Below, one piece after another: positions 47,030 to 57,742 of a stretch of 64,000 nucleotides of DNA (positions within the stretch are counted from its first letter, which is position 1; the number at the start of each line of letters is the position of its first letter). The translations under genes were made by a program, and so were the position numbers. The notes beneath the pieces are model-generated. The model saw nothing but the letters and a program-made list of their open reading frames with translations. It did not search any database and had not been told where the DNA came from. The stretch covers positions 44,338,629-44,402,628 of the forward strand of contig OY735224.1 in the NCBI GenBank assembly GCA_963457665.1. The letters run 5' to 3'. The stretch is from Thysanoteuthis rhombus. Taxonomy: Eukaryota > Mollusca > Cephalopoda > Oegopsida > Thysanoteuthidae.

Positions 47030-47510
47030 CCAACGAAACCAAGATGTGACACAAAGCCGGCTCAGGTAAGGATCCCATATACGGGAAGCTCAAAAATTGC
47101 TCCATTCTCCGAAGCTGATATTGCATAGATGTAATACCGACCGTTCGCTTTTGGTGCAATGGAAAGGCGCTACTCCAGGGCTTACTGAACCACCGAGACT
47201 GGGTGGAGTGATTCTTTTGAGGCCTCCGGACGAATCCTAAGCCTCTGTGCTTAGCAATACTGAGCTTCAGTAAGTCCTCAGCAGCTACGATATGGAACTG
47301 GAGCAGAGCTCCTCTTTCCGGCATTCGTGTTATACTTGCAGATGTAAACAATTCACAAAAATTGTTTTGCACAACCGTAAGTGCTAGATCAACAAATGCG
47401 AAAGACAGGTTTCCCTGTGATAAAAGTGATGCAAGTTTGAGTCTCGTCGGGATTAAGGCTGTTCCCTCAATGTTGTAGACTGACGATCCTGGGTAGTTAG
47501 AATTTGAGGA
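47030..47510 (+). repeat. Dispersed repeat F3, copy 1 (bears a 178-codon minus frame)
   Basis: It shares ATGTGACACAAAGCCGG, GTGCAATGGAAAGGCGCT, CTTCAGTAAGTCCTCAGC and TCCCTCAATGTTGTAGACTG with 48580-48945, in order. The minus strand is open for 178 codons (46983-47519) but the protein has no domain I know, and the corresponding frame in the second copy is not conserved in sequence. This argues for a transposon-derived or chance frame rather than a gene. Less AT-rich than its flanks. Confidence 0.5.
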
Positions 47511-47639
47511 AACAAACATTTAGATGTCAAAAATGCTATCTCAAAGTTATTTATTGTCCCTGATATACTTAGGAAATTTGAAAATATATCACATTAAGCA
47601 TCCATATCGCTTTTTAATGTCGGTTTTCCGTTATATCCC

Positions 47640-48007
47640 TTTTTTTTTCAGCTTTCCTACCCCCCTCTCTTTTCCCTTCTCTTTCTCTCTCCCCCAACCT
47701 ATTTCTCTGTCTCTCTCTCCCTCTTTTCTGTTATTTCTTTCTCTCTCCTTTTTCCTCTCACTCTCTCCCTTCTTTTTCCCCTTCTTTTTTCCATTTTTCC
47801 TTTAAATTTATCTCATTATTTCTCTCTTTTCTCATATCTTATTTCTCCTTTCTCCCCTTATTTCTTACTCTCTCTTTTTATTTATACCTCCTTCCATTTC
47901 ACTCTCACTTCCCTTATCTTGTTCTTCCTCCTTTTCTTTCTCTCTTTTTTCTTCGGATCGTTCTTCCTTTCTATCGTCTTTTTTTCTTCCTTTCTACATT
48001 TCTTTTC

Positions 48008-48045
<38 letters not shown>

Positions 48046-48180
48046 TATACAGAAAGAAAGGGAGAGAAAAAGAGAAAGAGAAAGTAATACTAGTCTCTGT
48101 TTCTTTCTTTCTCTTCCCCTCACTTTCACTTTCTCTTCTTTTTTTTCTGTCTTTTCTTTTTTTCCTTGTCAAAGTCCAGT
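47640..48180 (+). repeat. Long pyrimidine-rich tract
   Basis: About 540 bp of C/T on the plus strand (CTCTCTCTCCCTCTTTTC, TTCCTCACTCTCTCCC) with a (CT)n core at 48010-48040 and a short purine patch at 48052-48085 that is complementary to the surrounding CT, so a hairpin could form. Leu/Ser/Phe-rich frames are artefacts. Confidence 0.85.
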
Positions 48181-48579
48181 AAAAATTCCCAAGTTGACTA
48201 TGTTTGCCTACCGTAACTAGAATAACAAGAACAACAACAACAATCCCCACCAAAATGAGGGTTGTAAAACAATATGCCAAATCCACTTTCCTCTAACGTG
48301 ATTTGAACTTGCGACCAACTGATTGCAAAGAAGCTATCTCATTAATTGAATAAAATTGACAAGTCTTAGATATCAATGAAGAATTATGATACTGATACGT
48401 ACAGGCTTATTTCATTCTAATGAGTAAATATATTTATACAAAAATAGATTTGTTTATAATTTTTATTGGTTATTCATCAAATCTATTGATTATATATAAA
48501 ATCCAAATGCTGCTGTGACAATCGGAAGTGGAGTTTTACCCAGCAGCAACCAGGAGTGTATGCTATTTATTTACTCTCC
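48181..48579. other. Unassigned sequence
   Basis: It has a short (AAC)n at 48222-48241. Nothing else recognised. Confidence 0.35.
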
Positions 48580-48945
48580 CACCAGAGCAGAATGTGACAC
48601 AGAGTCGAGGATATACGTGGTGAATATAGGAGACACCCTGGGAAAAAAGGTCCAACCGACGCAGCCTTTGTTTTGCTGAGCAACCAGGCACGACCCCGAC
48701 CCGTTGGTCTAAGTGCAATGGAACAGTGCTGCCCTGCGTTTTTCCTGCGGCTTGGCTGTGTAACAGAAAGGGAACTCGAAGGTTCCTGATGCATAGAAAT
48801 GCACAGCCTCAGTAAAACCTCATTGGCTACGCATTGCCCTGGCGCACTCGGTCTTTGACACACAATCTCCGGTCCGTTCGGCAGGCAAGTGTCAGTAACG
48901 GCTCCTCGAGCTGAGCCGGGGAACAGATTCTACACTTTGATCCAT
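48580..48945 (+). repeat. Dispersed repeat F3, copy 2
   Basis: AATGTGACACAGAGTCGAGG, GTGCAATGGAACAGTGCTGC, CCTCAGTAAAACCTCATTGG and GGGGAACAGATTCTACAC correspond to F3 copy 1. The 98-codon minus frame has no recognised domain. Confidence 0.5.
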
Positions 48946-48989
48946 GCCAAATAGCCCAAAAAGTGCCCATGAATATGGTTATTTGTTTC

Positions 48990-49127
48990 CCAATTCATTC
49001 TCACTTATCCTCTTTGTTCAATTATGTCTCCTTCCCCTTCCTGTCTTTCTTCCTCTCATCTTACTATCTTCTTTAACCTTTTTCTCGCAGTTCTGTCTTC
49101 TCTTTCTTTTTTCCCTCTTATCATAAC
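48990..49127 (+). repeat. Pyrimidine-rich tract
   Basis: C/T-rich plus strand (CTCCTTCCCCTTCCTGTC) directly before the DR1 segment. Confidence 0.75.
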
Positions 49128-49290
49128 CTGTCAGACAAAGCTGTCACCAAAATTGTCAGCATAGGTTTTTCCCCATTTTTTGAATTCGCCCAACTGGCTG
49201 ACTGGCTGGTCATGTATTTATCACGGGTATATAACCCACCAACGGAGATAGAAGACTGACGATTTCAACGTCTACTCATTATTTTCCCCT
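49128..49290 (-). repeat. DR1 segment, 3' part
   Basis: ACCTGTCAGACAAAGCTGTC, AAAATTGTCAGCATAGG, CAACTGGCTGACTGGCTGG, TTATCACGGGTATATAACC and GATAGAAGACTGACGATTTC are the minus-sense 3' half. The 5' half is replaced by a pyrimidine tract. Confidence 0.65.
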
Positions 49291-49432
49291 TTCCTTTGTT
49301 TTATGTTAAGTCTTTATTACCATGCCTTTCTCCTTATCTTTCTGTCTTCCCCCTTTCTTCCTTTCATTCCTTCTTACTACTTTTGTCTTTTATACGTTTC
49401 ATTCTGTTTTCAATTTCTCATTGCCTTCCTTT

Positions 49433-49465
<33 letters not shown>

Positions 49466-49635
49466 CTTTTCCACTTATTCTCTCCATGTTTTTTTTTTAT
49501 ACGACTTTTTTTCTTTCTATGTAATTTTTTCCCCTTATTTCATTTCCTTGCCCTCCTTATTCACTTATTGCTCCTGTGTTTCTTTCTGGTTACTTTTTCT
49601 CTCACTGTTTTCATCATTATTTTTTTCTTAGCTTT
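49284..49635 (+). repeat. Long pyrimidine-rich tract with (CT)n
   Basis: About 350 bp mostly C/T with a CT run at 49438-49464. The 111- and 150-codon plus frames are compositional. Confidence 0.85.
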
Positions 49636-49649
49636 CTTGGGAAATTCAT

Positions 49650-49835
49650 CTTATCTCTTGGCAAACTCACGTGCACTGACACCTTTACCTCACATACTTT
49701 CCAGTCGATTAGGTCGACCTAATTCCAGAAGAGACATTCATAACATAAAAGCACCCAATAATTACCGGATGTAACTTACACCTGATGAAGACCGAAAACA
49801 GGCCTCTCGAAGCTGTGGGATAAACAACAATGTGA
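49650..49835 (+). repeat. Retroelement end block with ribozyme-like motif, copy 2
   Basis: Counterpart of 46206-46395. The end carries CCTGATGAAGACC, AACAGGCCTCTCGAAG and TGTGGGATAAACAACA: an exact CTGATGA, a possible AGACC/GG(CC)TCT stem, then CGAA. Confidence 0.5.
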
Positions 49836-50904
49836 ATATGGTAATTTTAAAGAAATAGAGATAAGTGGAAAAAAAATAGAATGTAAATGATCTTCAGTTT
49901 GTTTGTTTTTTTCAAATATTCATGGTACATTAATAGGTATAGTGTTCCTAAAGACTGTTCTACCATACAAATAAGCTGTCAGCGAATATTGAGCGATTTT
50001 ATCGAAACGTTTACCAACTTGCTTTTACCGCTTGGGTCTTCTGAAAATTAGGTTAACACACAGAAAGATAATCTACTGTAAACAGTGGTAATATATTTAC
50101 ATGTACGTATTTATAAACACATGCATATGTACACACAAATATATATGTTCTTCTAGATGGAATGCCCTTCAATACCAGGTCAAATATTCAAAGAGTAAAA
50201 AAATGGCTATAACTCTCAGTTTTGAAAGAATAGAGTTTTCCCTTATCTTTGTCTCATTGAATTTGGGGGAGTGTCCATTCACCCTGACACTTTAAGATGA
50301 AAAATATTCCTTTTACTTTTGACCTCTAAATAGTGGAAACGTGTTTCTACACTTTTACGCTTTGATAGGTGGAGAAGGTGAAAAAACAAAAAACCTTTGA
50401 TCTGTTAACAGGGAATATCTTTTCATTTCACTTTAAAAGAGAAAGTTTGCATTCGCTTCTCATCCTTTCAAAGGTTATATGTAAACATACATACTAATAA
50501 GAACAGTATATGAACGAATATAGATGGAACGAAAACCCAACGTCCATGTTACCATTAAAGTTACATCAAAAATAGAACCTAACTCTAAAAACCTTGAAGA
50601 ACCTTTGTTACATAAGATTATACTTCAAATACTTTCTCTACATCTATTGAGTGTGGATGCTAAATTTGATTTGGTGTTTTTTTTTATAGTAGGACAGACA
50701 GATTTGTAGGAGGTTTGACCAACATCAATTCTTTAAGATTGGTGTTAAAATAATTACAATTCTTATCATATTAGACGCTGATGTTTATTTTCTGTATGAA
50801 ACTTCTATTTAACTATGTTTAAAAAAAAAACACATTTTAAAGCAGGAATGGCGCTCCGTTTCATAAAGGTGGACATTCCTGTTGTAATCTTTATCATTTG
50901 CAGC
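49836..50904. other. Unassigned AT-rich sequence
   Basis: Short open frames only; no recognised repeat or gene. Confidence 0.35.
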
Positions 50905-51430
50905 TGCTAAATCAAAGATCGGGAAAAGCTGACTCAAGCGATTTTGTTGCATGAGTTCGAAATTGGACGTAAAGCAGCAGGAACTGCTCTCAATATCGAC
51001 CAAGTATTTGGCCAGGGGTACAGCTTAACATGGGTTTCAAAAAATTCATTTCGCTACGGAGAGCTTCGAAGATGTGGACGTTCATATGTGATCGGCGTCA
51101 CCGAAATTGAAGGCGATTTTTGAGGTTGACCCAACCAAAACAACCGAAGTGGCTGCAGAGGAGCAAAACGTTCACCATTCAGCAGCTGTTTGACATTTTA
51201 CTAAACTGAAAAAGCTGAAAATGTCGTGCGAATGACCCTGAATGAAAATCGAAAACGCCTACGTATCGGGCAAATGATCATTTCGAAATTGAACGAACCC
51301 AGTTTTCCTGCCACACCTCTCTCTGACTGACTATAACTTTTGTAGGAATTTCATTCACTTTGTAAGTGTAATAGACGGGGGAGTCTTCAATAACCAAGCA
51401 GCAGCTTAAAACATCTTCGAAATTGGATCC
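50905..51430 (+). mobile_element. mariner-type transposase, decayed
   Basis: The plus strand reads ILLHEFEIGRKAAGTALNID, matching the helix-turn-helix start of mariner transposases (YEFKLGRKAAETARNINQAF type). After a degraded linker comes EVDPTKTT and VAAEEQNVHHSAAV, the second helix-turn-helix (DPRKTTREVAEELNVDHSTVV type). Later sequence (CAAATGATCATTTCGAAATT, TTCAATAACCAAGCAGCAGC) parallels the second copy at 62070. The DDD catalytic part is not recognisable. Several frame changes; ends not located. Confidence 0.75.
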
Positions 51431-51514
51431 TAAACTGGAAATCTTCTTAGAAGGGTCGGGGTTAAAGAACAAGACATTTTTCATTCTAAGCATAATGGAG
51501 ACTAGTGTTGAATT

Positions 51515-51640
51515 TTTCAGCCCTCTACTTCAATTGAAGAGGCATATACGCACCATAGATTAATACATAACCAACCAGGCAGTCAGACTAGCCTAAAAAC
51601 TGAAGAAACCTATACCGACAGTTTTATTTGATGGCCTCTG
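51515..51640 (+). repeat. DR1 segment, 3' part
   Basis: TTTTTCAGCCCTCTACTTCAA, CAACCAGGCAGTCAGAC, CTAAAAACTGAAGAAACC and CGACAGTTTTATTTG. It lies tail-to-tail with the next, opposite-sense DR1 copy. Confidence 0.7.
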
Positions 51641-51689
51641 ATAACAGAAGTCGTTTATTGAGTAGATATGCTTCTTGGAGAAATTTGAA

Positions 51690-52060
51690 ACTGCCAACTG
51701 AAACTGTCTCCAAAGCTGTCAATATAAGTTTCTTTAGTTTCCAAATGAGTCTGGAAGGCTATGACCGTGTCACGTGTGCCTGTCACACCAATACAGGACT
51801 GAAAATTCAAACGTTTACTTAGCACTATGTATTGTTTTTTCCGATCCCCCGAATTGATTTTTAGCGAGTTTCCAATTTACAACGTAAGTTTATGCTAATT
51901 TTTCAGTGATCACAGCCTAACAAAAGGCTAGATGAGTGTTATGTTCATCGATGAATCCTATTTCGATTTGTTTACTTGATGAACAAAACACGACAGGCAG
52001 TCTAAAAACATTGGTCATGATATGGTTTCTATTGCATGACTAACCAGACCAGTCTTTTTT
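51690..52060 (-). repeat. DR1 repeat, nearly complete
   Basis: Minus-sense order: AACTGAAACTGTCTCCAAAG, TGTCAATATAAGTTTC, TTACAACGTAAGTTTATGC, CAGTGATCACAGCCTAAC, TTGGTCATGATATGGTTTC and TTGCATGACTAACCAGACC, followed by a T run. With the preceding copy it forms an inverted pair separated by about 50 bp. Confidence 0.75.
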
Positions 52061-52550
52061 TTATCAAGTTTGGATAAAGCCGTTCCTTTTTTTGAAGTCA
52101 CTGCGTCTAGTACTTTGATGTTAATTGCTTTTAATATTTAAACACCCATGGAACATTCTTGCCAACCTCAGATAAGTGTGATCAGCAAACATCTTACCAG
52201 TTCCTTGAGTGCGCGCCTAATACATTGCAATGGTGAGCAAGTGCATTGGTTCTGAAACTTCATTGTGTGAGGGCCAACCAAGTGAATATACATGACTTGA
52301 ATGCTTCAGTAACACTTCAATCCATCAGGATATAAATAAACGTTGGTATATTTTCTGCCATAAGGCACACTTACATGTAAAATTCAAAGTACAAAATGTA
52401 CTGTAAGTCGACGTTCTCTGAAAAGAAAATGAGTGTACGTAACTCGAATAAATGAATCACCGTAGCCCGTTTGTGTCCGACGACTATCATGTAAAGAAAA
52501 TATCTTCAATAATCTGAAAGAAATAGCTATTTTTCAAGCATTCTGTTCAC
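52061..52550. other. Unassigned sequence
   Basis: Nothing recognised. Confidence 0.35.
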
Positions 52551-53140
52551 AGGTTTGTTCGCTCTGTATCAAATTTTTCCCAATTTTTTAAAAAACTTAT
52601 TTGCGTTTTTTTTATCCGCTTGCTTTATTTTTCAATTTTTTTCGTTTTATTTATTGATCACTTACTTTACTTTTTTATTTGTTTGCTTCATTCTATTAAT
52701 TTGCATTTTTTTTTCAACGTCCAGTTATTCTTTTTATTTACTCATCTTATTTTATGATTTGATCCCTGTCTTCTTTTATTTACTTGCAATATATTTTAAT
52801 TTGCTTGCAGTATTTTTAAACTTGCTCGCTTCATTTAATAACTTGCTTGCTTTATCTTTTAATTTACTCACTTTATCTTGTAATACACTAGCTTTATTCC
52901 ATAATTTGCTCACTCTCCTCTATAATTTACACGCTTTATACTTTTACAATTTGCTTGCCGTATTTTTAAATTCACTTGCGTCATTCAATTTTTGACTTGC
53001 TTTATTTTTCCAGTTGGCTCACTTTTGTTTTATTTGCTTGCCTTTTTTTTTATTTGCTTCCTCTAATTTTTAATTTGCTTGCTGTATATTTTGATTTGCT
53101 CGCTTCATTTTTTAATATTTGATTTCACTCTCCTTCTTTT
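52551..53140 (+). repeat. 21-bp-type minisatellite, leucine-heptad reading frame
   Basis: Degenerate repeats of ATTTGCTTGCTTTATTTTTTA, period mostly 21 bp (some 24-27), fill about 590 bp. Because 21 is a multiple of 3, the plus frame 52555-52995 stays open for 146 codons and reads NLLAVFL-NLLASFN-type heptads. The repetition of DNA, not protein selection, explains the frame; third positions vary no more than others as far as can be judged by eye. Confidence 0.8.
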
Positions 53141-53894
53141 AAAAATTTGCAACTGAAAAGACCAAAGACTAATACTAACGAATTGAATCCGATACTCAAT
53201 AGTAGCCTTGAGCCAGACTACAAAGGGCTGCATTTTAGCTTTGTACATCATTTATATTTAGTGGTTTGAAATGTAATTACGTAATTCACTGCTGTATATT
53301 TTAAGCCGAGCAACTAAGGCAAAATAGGTTTAATGGTACCGAATGACGACTGGATTTATTTCCACATCTTTTCCATCCGGAAGTGTGTCATTATAAGTGC
53401 ATCGAAAAGTTTAACCCTATGGAGGACATAGATTGTGAAGAGAAAAATAACACAGAATTAAAAGGAAAAAAAAACGTAAAATTTTTTGAAAAATGCAGAA
53501 AAAACAACAAAAAAAATGCAGTATTTTTTCAACAAGGAATCGAAAATTTTTCTTCCTCTCCGTCTTCCGCCATTGATAATGATGGTGATTACATTTTTGA
53601 TAAAAAATATTTTAACTTCGAAAACGTTTAGTTCTATCTCCTTTCTGGAAATGCATAAATGTCCAAACACAGTAGTGTGTATTTACTTTCCAAACACTGT
53701 AATGAATTCAACTTACTATAGGTGTCCAATACTCGCGGTCTTGTGTCAGACCATTGAAAAGTTAGAAAATGCCGACACAATCTATTAATGAAATACCCTC
53801 ACTTTCAGAATATCTGATGTCTGATGAAAATGTCTACAGCGAAAGAAAAGTAATTAAAAATGAATGTTTCTTTCACTAATGACGCAGGAGGAAA
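53141..53894. other. Unassigned AT-rich sequence
   Basis: Open frames at 53383-53788 are A-rich and motif-free. Nothing recognised. Confidence 0.35.
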
Positions 53895-54300
53895 ACAGGT
53901 CTGGTTAGCCACTCAATAGAAACCCTTCACATGATCAATGTATTTTGGCAGCATTGGTGTTAGGATGGTCAATTAAAAAAAATAGAAAGTAGGGCGATAA
54001 GTTACTTCTCTCTTCTTTTGCAGATCACTGTCAGAAGAAATTAAAACGTAGATGACATGAACCAAGAAACCAATTTAACGTACACTTATATTGCAACTTA
54101 GGCCCAAGCTGAAAAATCTATCGAAGGTAAAGAATTTTAATAAAAAGAAATTCTACCTATATGAGAACATCTTTTATTTTTTTAGCCCTCTAGCTTCATT
54201 GCTGCAGTCTATACGCTTGATACATCTACAGCCAGTCCGAAGAAGAAACATAAACACTGGGGAAACTTATGTTGATAGTTTTAATGACAGTTATCATTGA
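53895..54300 (+). repeat. DR1 repeat, complete
   Basis: All landmarks in order: ACAGGTCTGGTTAGCCACTC, AATAGAAACCCTTCACATG, TTTTGGCAGCATTGGTG, GGTCAATTAAAAAAAATAG, TTTTTTAGCCCTCTAGCTTC, CTTGATACATCTACAGCC, CACTGGGGAAACTTATG, TTGATAGTTTTAATGACAG. At about 405 bp it is the best template for the DR1 consensus. Confidence 0.8.
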
Positions 54301-55737
54301 TTGTTTCTAATTTCTTTGAAAACTGGCTTCTGGAATAATTGGAGATTTTGGTAAAAGTAACATTTCAAAAAGATACATCATTATTATTCATGTTGAGAGC
54401 ATAAAGTCTATACAGAAAATGCTTAGCCATTAAATATTAATGTAAGAATAATATGCCTAAGTAATCGATATATACTTTCCTTTCAGAATGCACCGATTGG
54501 GACTTGATACAATACCATCATACCACCCTTTCCAGTTTTCAAAACAATCTGCAGAATCCTTTCTTAGGATTGCCATCAGCTGCATTGTCGATTTCTATTC
54601 CATCTTGTCCATGGCCTGAAACTGTTTTGGAAAACCCAGAAGTCGTAGGAGGTGAAAAATCCTGATTGTAGGCAAGTGGACAAACCTTACTAATGCAGTG
54701 GTTTGCAAAGAAATCCCTTGCCAACTCAATGACATCTCACTGCCGACTAGATAACTTTGTGGAAGAGTTTCTGTTTATGCATGGTCGATAAGAACCCTCT
54801 GATTGGTTATTGAGTCGCATTAGACTAGCATAGCGGTTCTCAAGATATTCAAAATGACTGGATACTTTACGAACGGACCATGTATTAGGTCGTTATTCAT
54901 TTATATTTCTTTTCTGTGAACTTTATACTTCGTGAAATCTAAAACAATGTTATCAATTCGGATCGAAACACGGTATTTCCTTCAAACCAATGGTTGTGCG
55001 CTCCTAATAACAACCAGATGCTCCTCCTTGACTAATACTGATACACAGTGCCTCATTTCATCCAAGATTGACTGCAAAATGGTTTCCGCCGTGCCCAGGA
55101 TGTAACTGTCGACAAGATATCCAGGTAGACGCTGTAGCGTTCTCGTGAAGTTCTTCAAAATACCGTTAATGATTCGAGAAAAAAATATTGATATGGTTTT
55201 TCATCAAAGAGAACAAATATGGAAATGAAAACTTTTAAAGACGTTCTTGATATTTTATGTAATGGCAAGTGCTTAGTCAAATAAATTAACTTACTATAAC
55301 CATCATCTATGCCGTGTAATGATTTTAATGGTTTAGTTTTACTTATTTATGTAAGTAGAATTCTATGTATGTAATCAAATATCCAAGGAAAGTATTGTTG
55401 GAGAGCATCAATCAAAACCATAATATTTTTGTCTTATTCTGAATGATCTGTGTGTTCCGATTGGATAACTCTGAATGAAATTTTAATTCGAAGTTTTTGC
55501 AAGTATCAACACTTCCCAACAGCCTCTTATTTCTGAATAAATGTATTGGAATCACTAAATACACGAAATAACCAAGTTATACCGTACATTATAAGTATAA
55601 CACATTTCTTTTGAAGTTTTAATAAGCTGCTGCTTAATTTTACTCTACGGACATCATTTAAAAACCAAACAGGAACTACGATAAATATCATGTTATTTTT
55701 CAAATAATATTTCATCTTCTATGATATTTCTTTCACA
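54301..55737. other. Unassigned sequence, possible unique region
   Basis: A minus-strand stretch at 54539-54740 is open for about 65 codons without low-complexity bias (words such as ANHCISKVCPLAYNQDF and DGIEIDNAADGNPKKG). I do not recognise it and it has no ATG, so it could be a decayed exon or transposon piece. Nothing else is recognised. Confidence 0.3.
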
Positions 55738-56105
55738 TTAGAGACTGTTAACTGTCATCTTAACTTTCTTCAATTTTTAAGTGATTCTGAATGTATGCGT
55801 CATATATAGGGACAGCATGAATTGAGAATTGGAAATGTAGACACTTACTCGTTATTATGTCTACAATTTTGTTTTTTTTTTGCTTTTCAAAAATTACCCC
55901 CAGGAGCAATTTCAAGTGAGGGGTTCAATTTACAAGGTGAATTTATACTAAATTTATCCCTAGGTTTGCGTCAGACTTATTTCACCCTTAAAAATCTTTG
56001 AAAAATCAGACTTTTTTCTCGTGTTCATCGCCTAAAAAAAGGTGATAGAAGTGTCTTATCCATTGGTAACCTTTTTCAATTATTTAAATGACCGCCCCAA
56101 ACATT
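55738..56105 (-). repeat. DR1 segment, 5' end missing
   Basis: Minus-sense order: AGACTGTTAACTGTCATC, TTACAAGGTGAATTTATAC, TTGAAAAATCAGACTTTTTTC, CATCGCCTAAAAAAAGGTGA and AATGACCGCCCCAAACATTG. It is cut at about 56105, where RTE sequence starts. Confidence 0.6.
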
Positions 56106-56109
56106 GCAA

Positions 56110-56696
56110 ACAGCTAAAAAACGTAGTCGTTCCATGAGACCCTCAAAAGAAGAAGAAATCAAGCGAAGAATCACACTGGGATGGCAAGCCTTTGGCAGAG
56201 CTAGCTCAACCTTCAAAAATGATAAGGTCCCATTGATCCTAAAGAGAATGGTGAATAACCAATGCATCCTCCCAATAGTCACTTACGGAGCTGAAACATG
56301 GAACCTAACCAAGAGACAGACCCGTAAATTGAGAACCATGCAACGTGCATATGAAAGAATAATGCTGAGCCTCACATTGAGAGACCACAAGACAGCACAG
56401 TACATCTGAGAAAAGACAAGAGTTAGGGACATCATATAACCCATTAAAAATCTCAAATGACGGTGGGCTGACCATGTTGCAAGAATGGCAGACAATCGTT
56501 GGACATCACGACTCACAACATGGATCCCCCCGAGACCACATGCACAACCGAGGCCGGCAAAATGTTTGATGGAGAGACGAGCTAGACAAGTTCAGGAAGT
56601 ACTGGCTCCGTGACGCCCATGATAGGGAAGTGTGGCAAATCCTGGGGAAGGTCTATGTCCAATGACGGATGTTAAAATACTGATGATGATGATATA
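56110..56696 (+). mobile_element. RTE-type LINE fragment, 3' end
   Basis: The plus strand encodes MRPSKEEEIKRRITLGWQAF, CILPIVTYGAETWNLTKRQ and QRAYERIMLSLTLRDHKTAQ, then after stops and frame changes HVARMADNRWTSRLTTW, HNRGRQNV-like and DELDKFRKYWLRDAHDREVW. The 3' end is ATGTTAAAATACTGATGATG. It lacks everything up to the catalytic YxDD box. Very similar to the copy at 38115. Confidence 0.88.
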
Positions 56697-57260
56697 TCAC
56701 CAAGTATGAACTTAACACTTTTTTTTTTGTTTCATTGCTTTTATCACTTCAAATACATTCGACTGCATCCATGACTTGATTGGAAATATCAACGTGCAAT
56801 CATTTTTTGAAAGCTTTTTGTATCTTTCAGTATAATAAATTTTATTTTTTGATTTACTGTGTCTGAAAATATAAGAACTGTCAATTACTTCCTCAAAATA
56901 TTGCTTCTACGATCGGGACAGTGATAATTAGAAATATACTGAATTCCAATTGGACAACAGCAAATTTGCACATTCTTAACCACATAAGCTAAGAAAACCA
57001 ATTACATATGACTACTACTGTCCTGGCCACAAAACCAACATTCAAAAGGTATAATTGACCTTTTCAATACATTTTCCACCAAAGCAATCAGAAAATAGGC
57101 CTTAGGACCCTGAAATAAAAATCATGTTGGAATCTACTTATTTCCAATCGGACCACGGACAAATTTGCACATTTTAATCACTGGAAACAGGGAAAACAAT
57201 TACATATCAATATTACTGTCCAAGCCACAAAACCAAAATTCAAAGAGGATACTTGATATC
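56697..57260. repeat. Diverged tandem duplication, about 190-bp period
   Basis: Block 1 at 56935-57065 and block 2 at 57130-57260 share TTCCAATTGGACAACAGC/TTCCAATCGGACCACGGA, AAATTTGCACATT, AACCAATTACATATGAC/AACAATTACATATCAA, TACTGTCCTGGCCACAAAACC and ATTCAAA-AGG. Possibly a third decayed unit lies upstream near 56780. No gene. Confidence 0.65.
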
Positions 57261-57674
57261 ATCTATACTTTATAGGCATAAGCCATCCGAAATATCACGC
57301 TTATTACACGGGAATAGAAATCACGTTGCACGGTATAATCATTTGTTTGACCCTCTCTTGAAGTGCGATATTAACATTTATATGGATATCATTTTCTCTG
57401 TTTCTCCCACTTAAAAATATACATGACTCCATTACAAACGTGATTGGAAAAAATATTAGCGTTCGAATGACTTTTTCTAAGCAAATTACAAGTGATATCA
57501 ATTTGCACTGTTATGATATTAGTATGCTGAGTAAACTAAATTCCCAGTGAAAATGTAACTTGATTTCAGGTTTGTCACCAAATCAGGAAATGTATTTGAT
57601 TAAAAGTCCAGGAACATATACGTACATATAGAGTACATATATTTATATGAATAATCATAATACACAGAGGAGTA

Positions 57675-57676
<2 letters not shown>
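57261..57676. other. Unassigned AT-rich sequence
   Basis: Nothing recognised. Confidence 0.35.

Positions 57677-57742
<66 letters not shown>

Noticed and set aside
47524-48182. Leu/Ser/Phe-rich plus frames
   Set aside because: They arise from the pyrimidine tract and lack a credible start or domain.
49296-49774. 111- and 150-codon plus frames that look like membrane proteins
   Set aside because: The hydrophobicity comes from CT/TTC-rich sequence; overlapping frames are open together.
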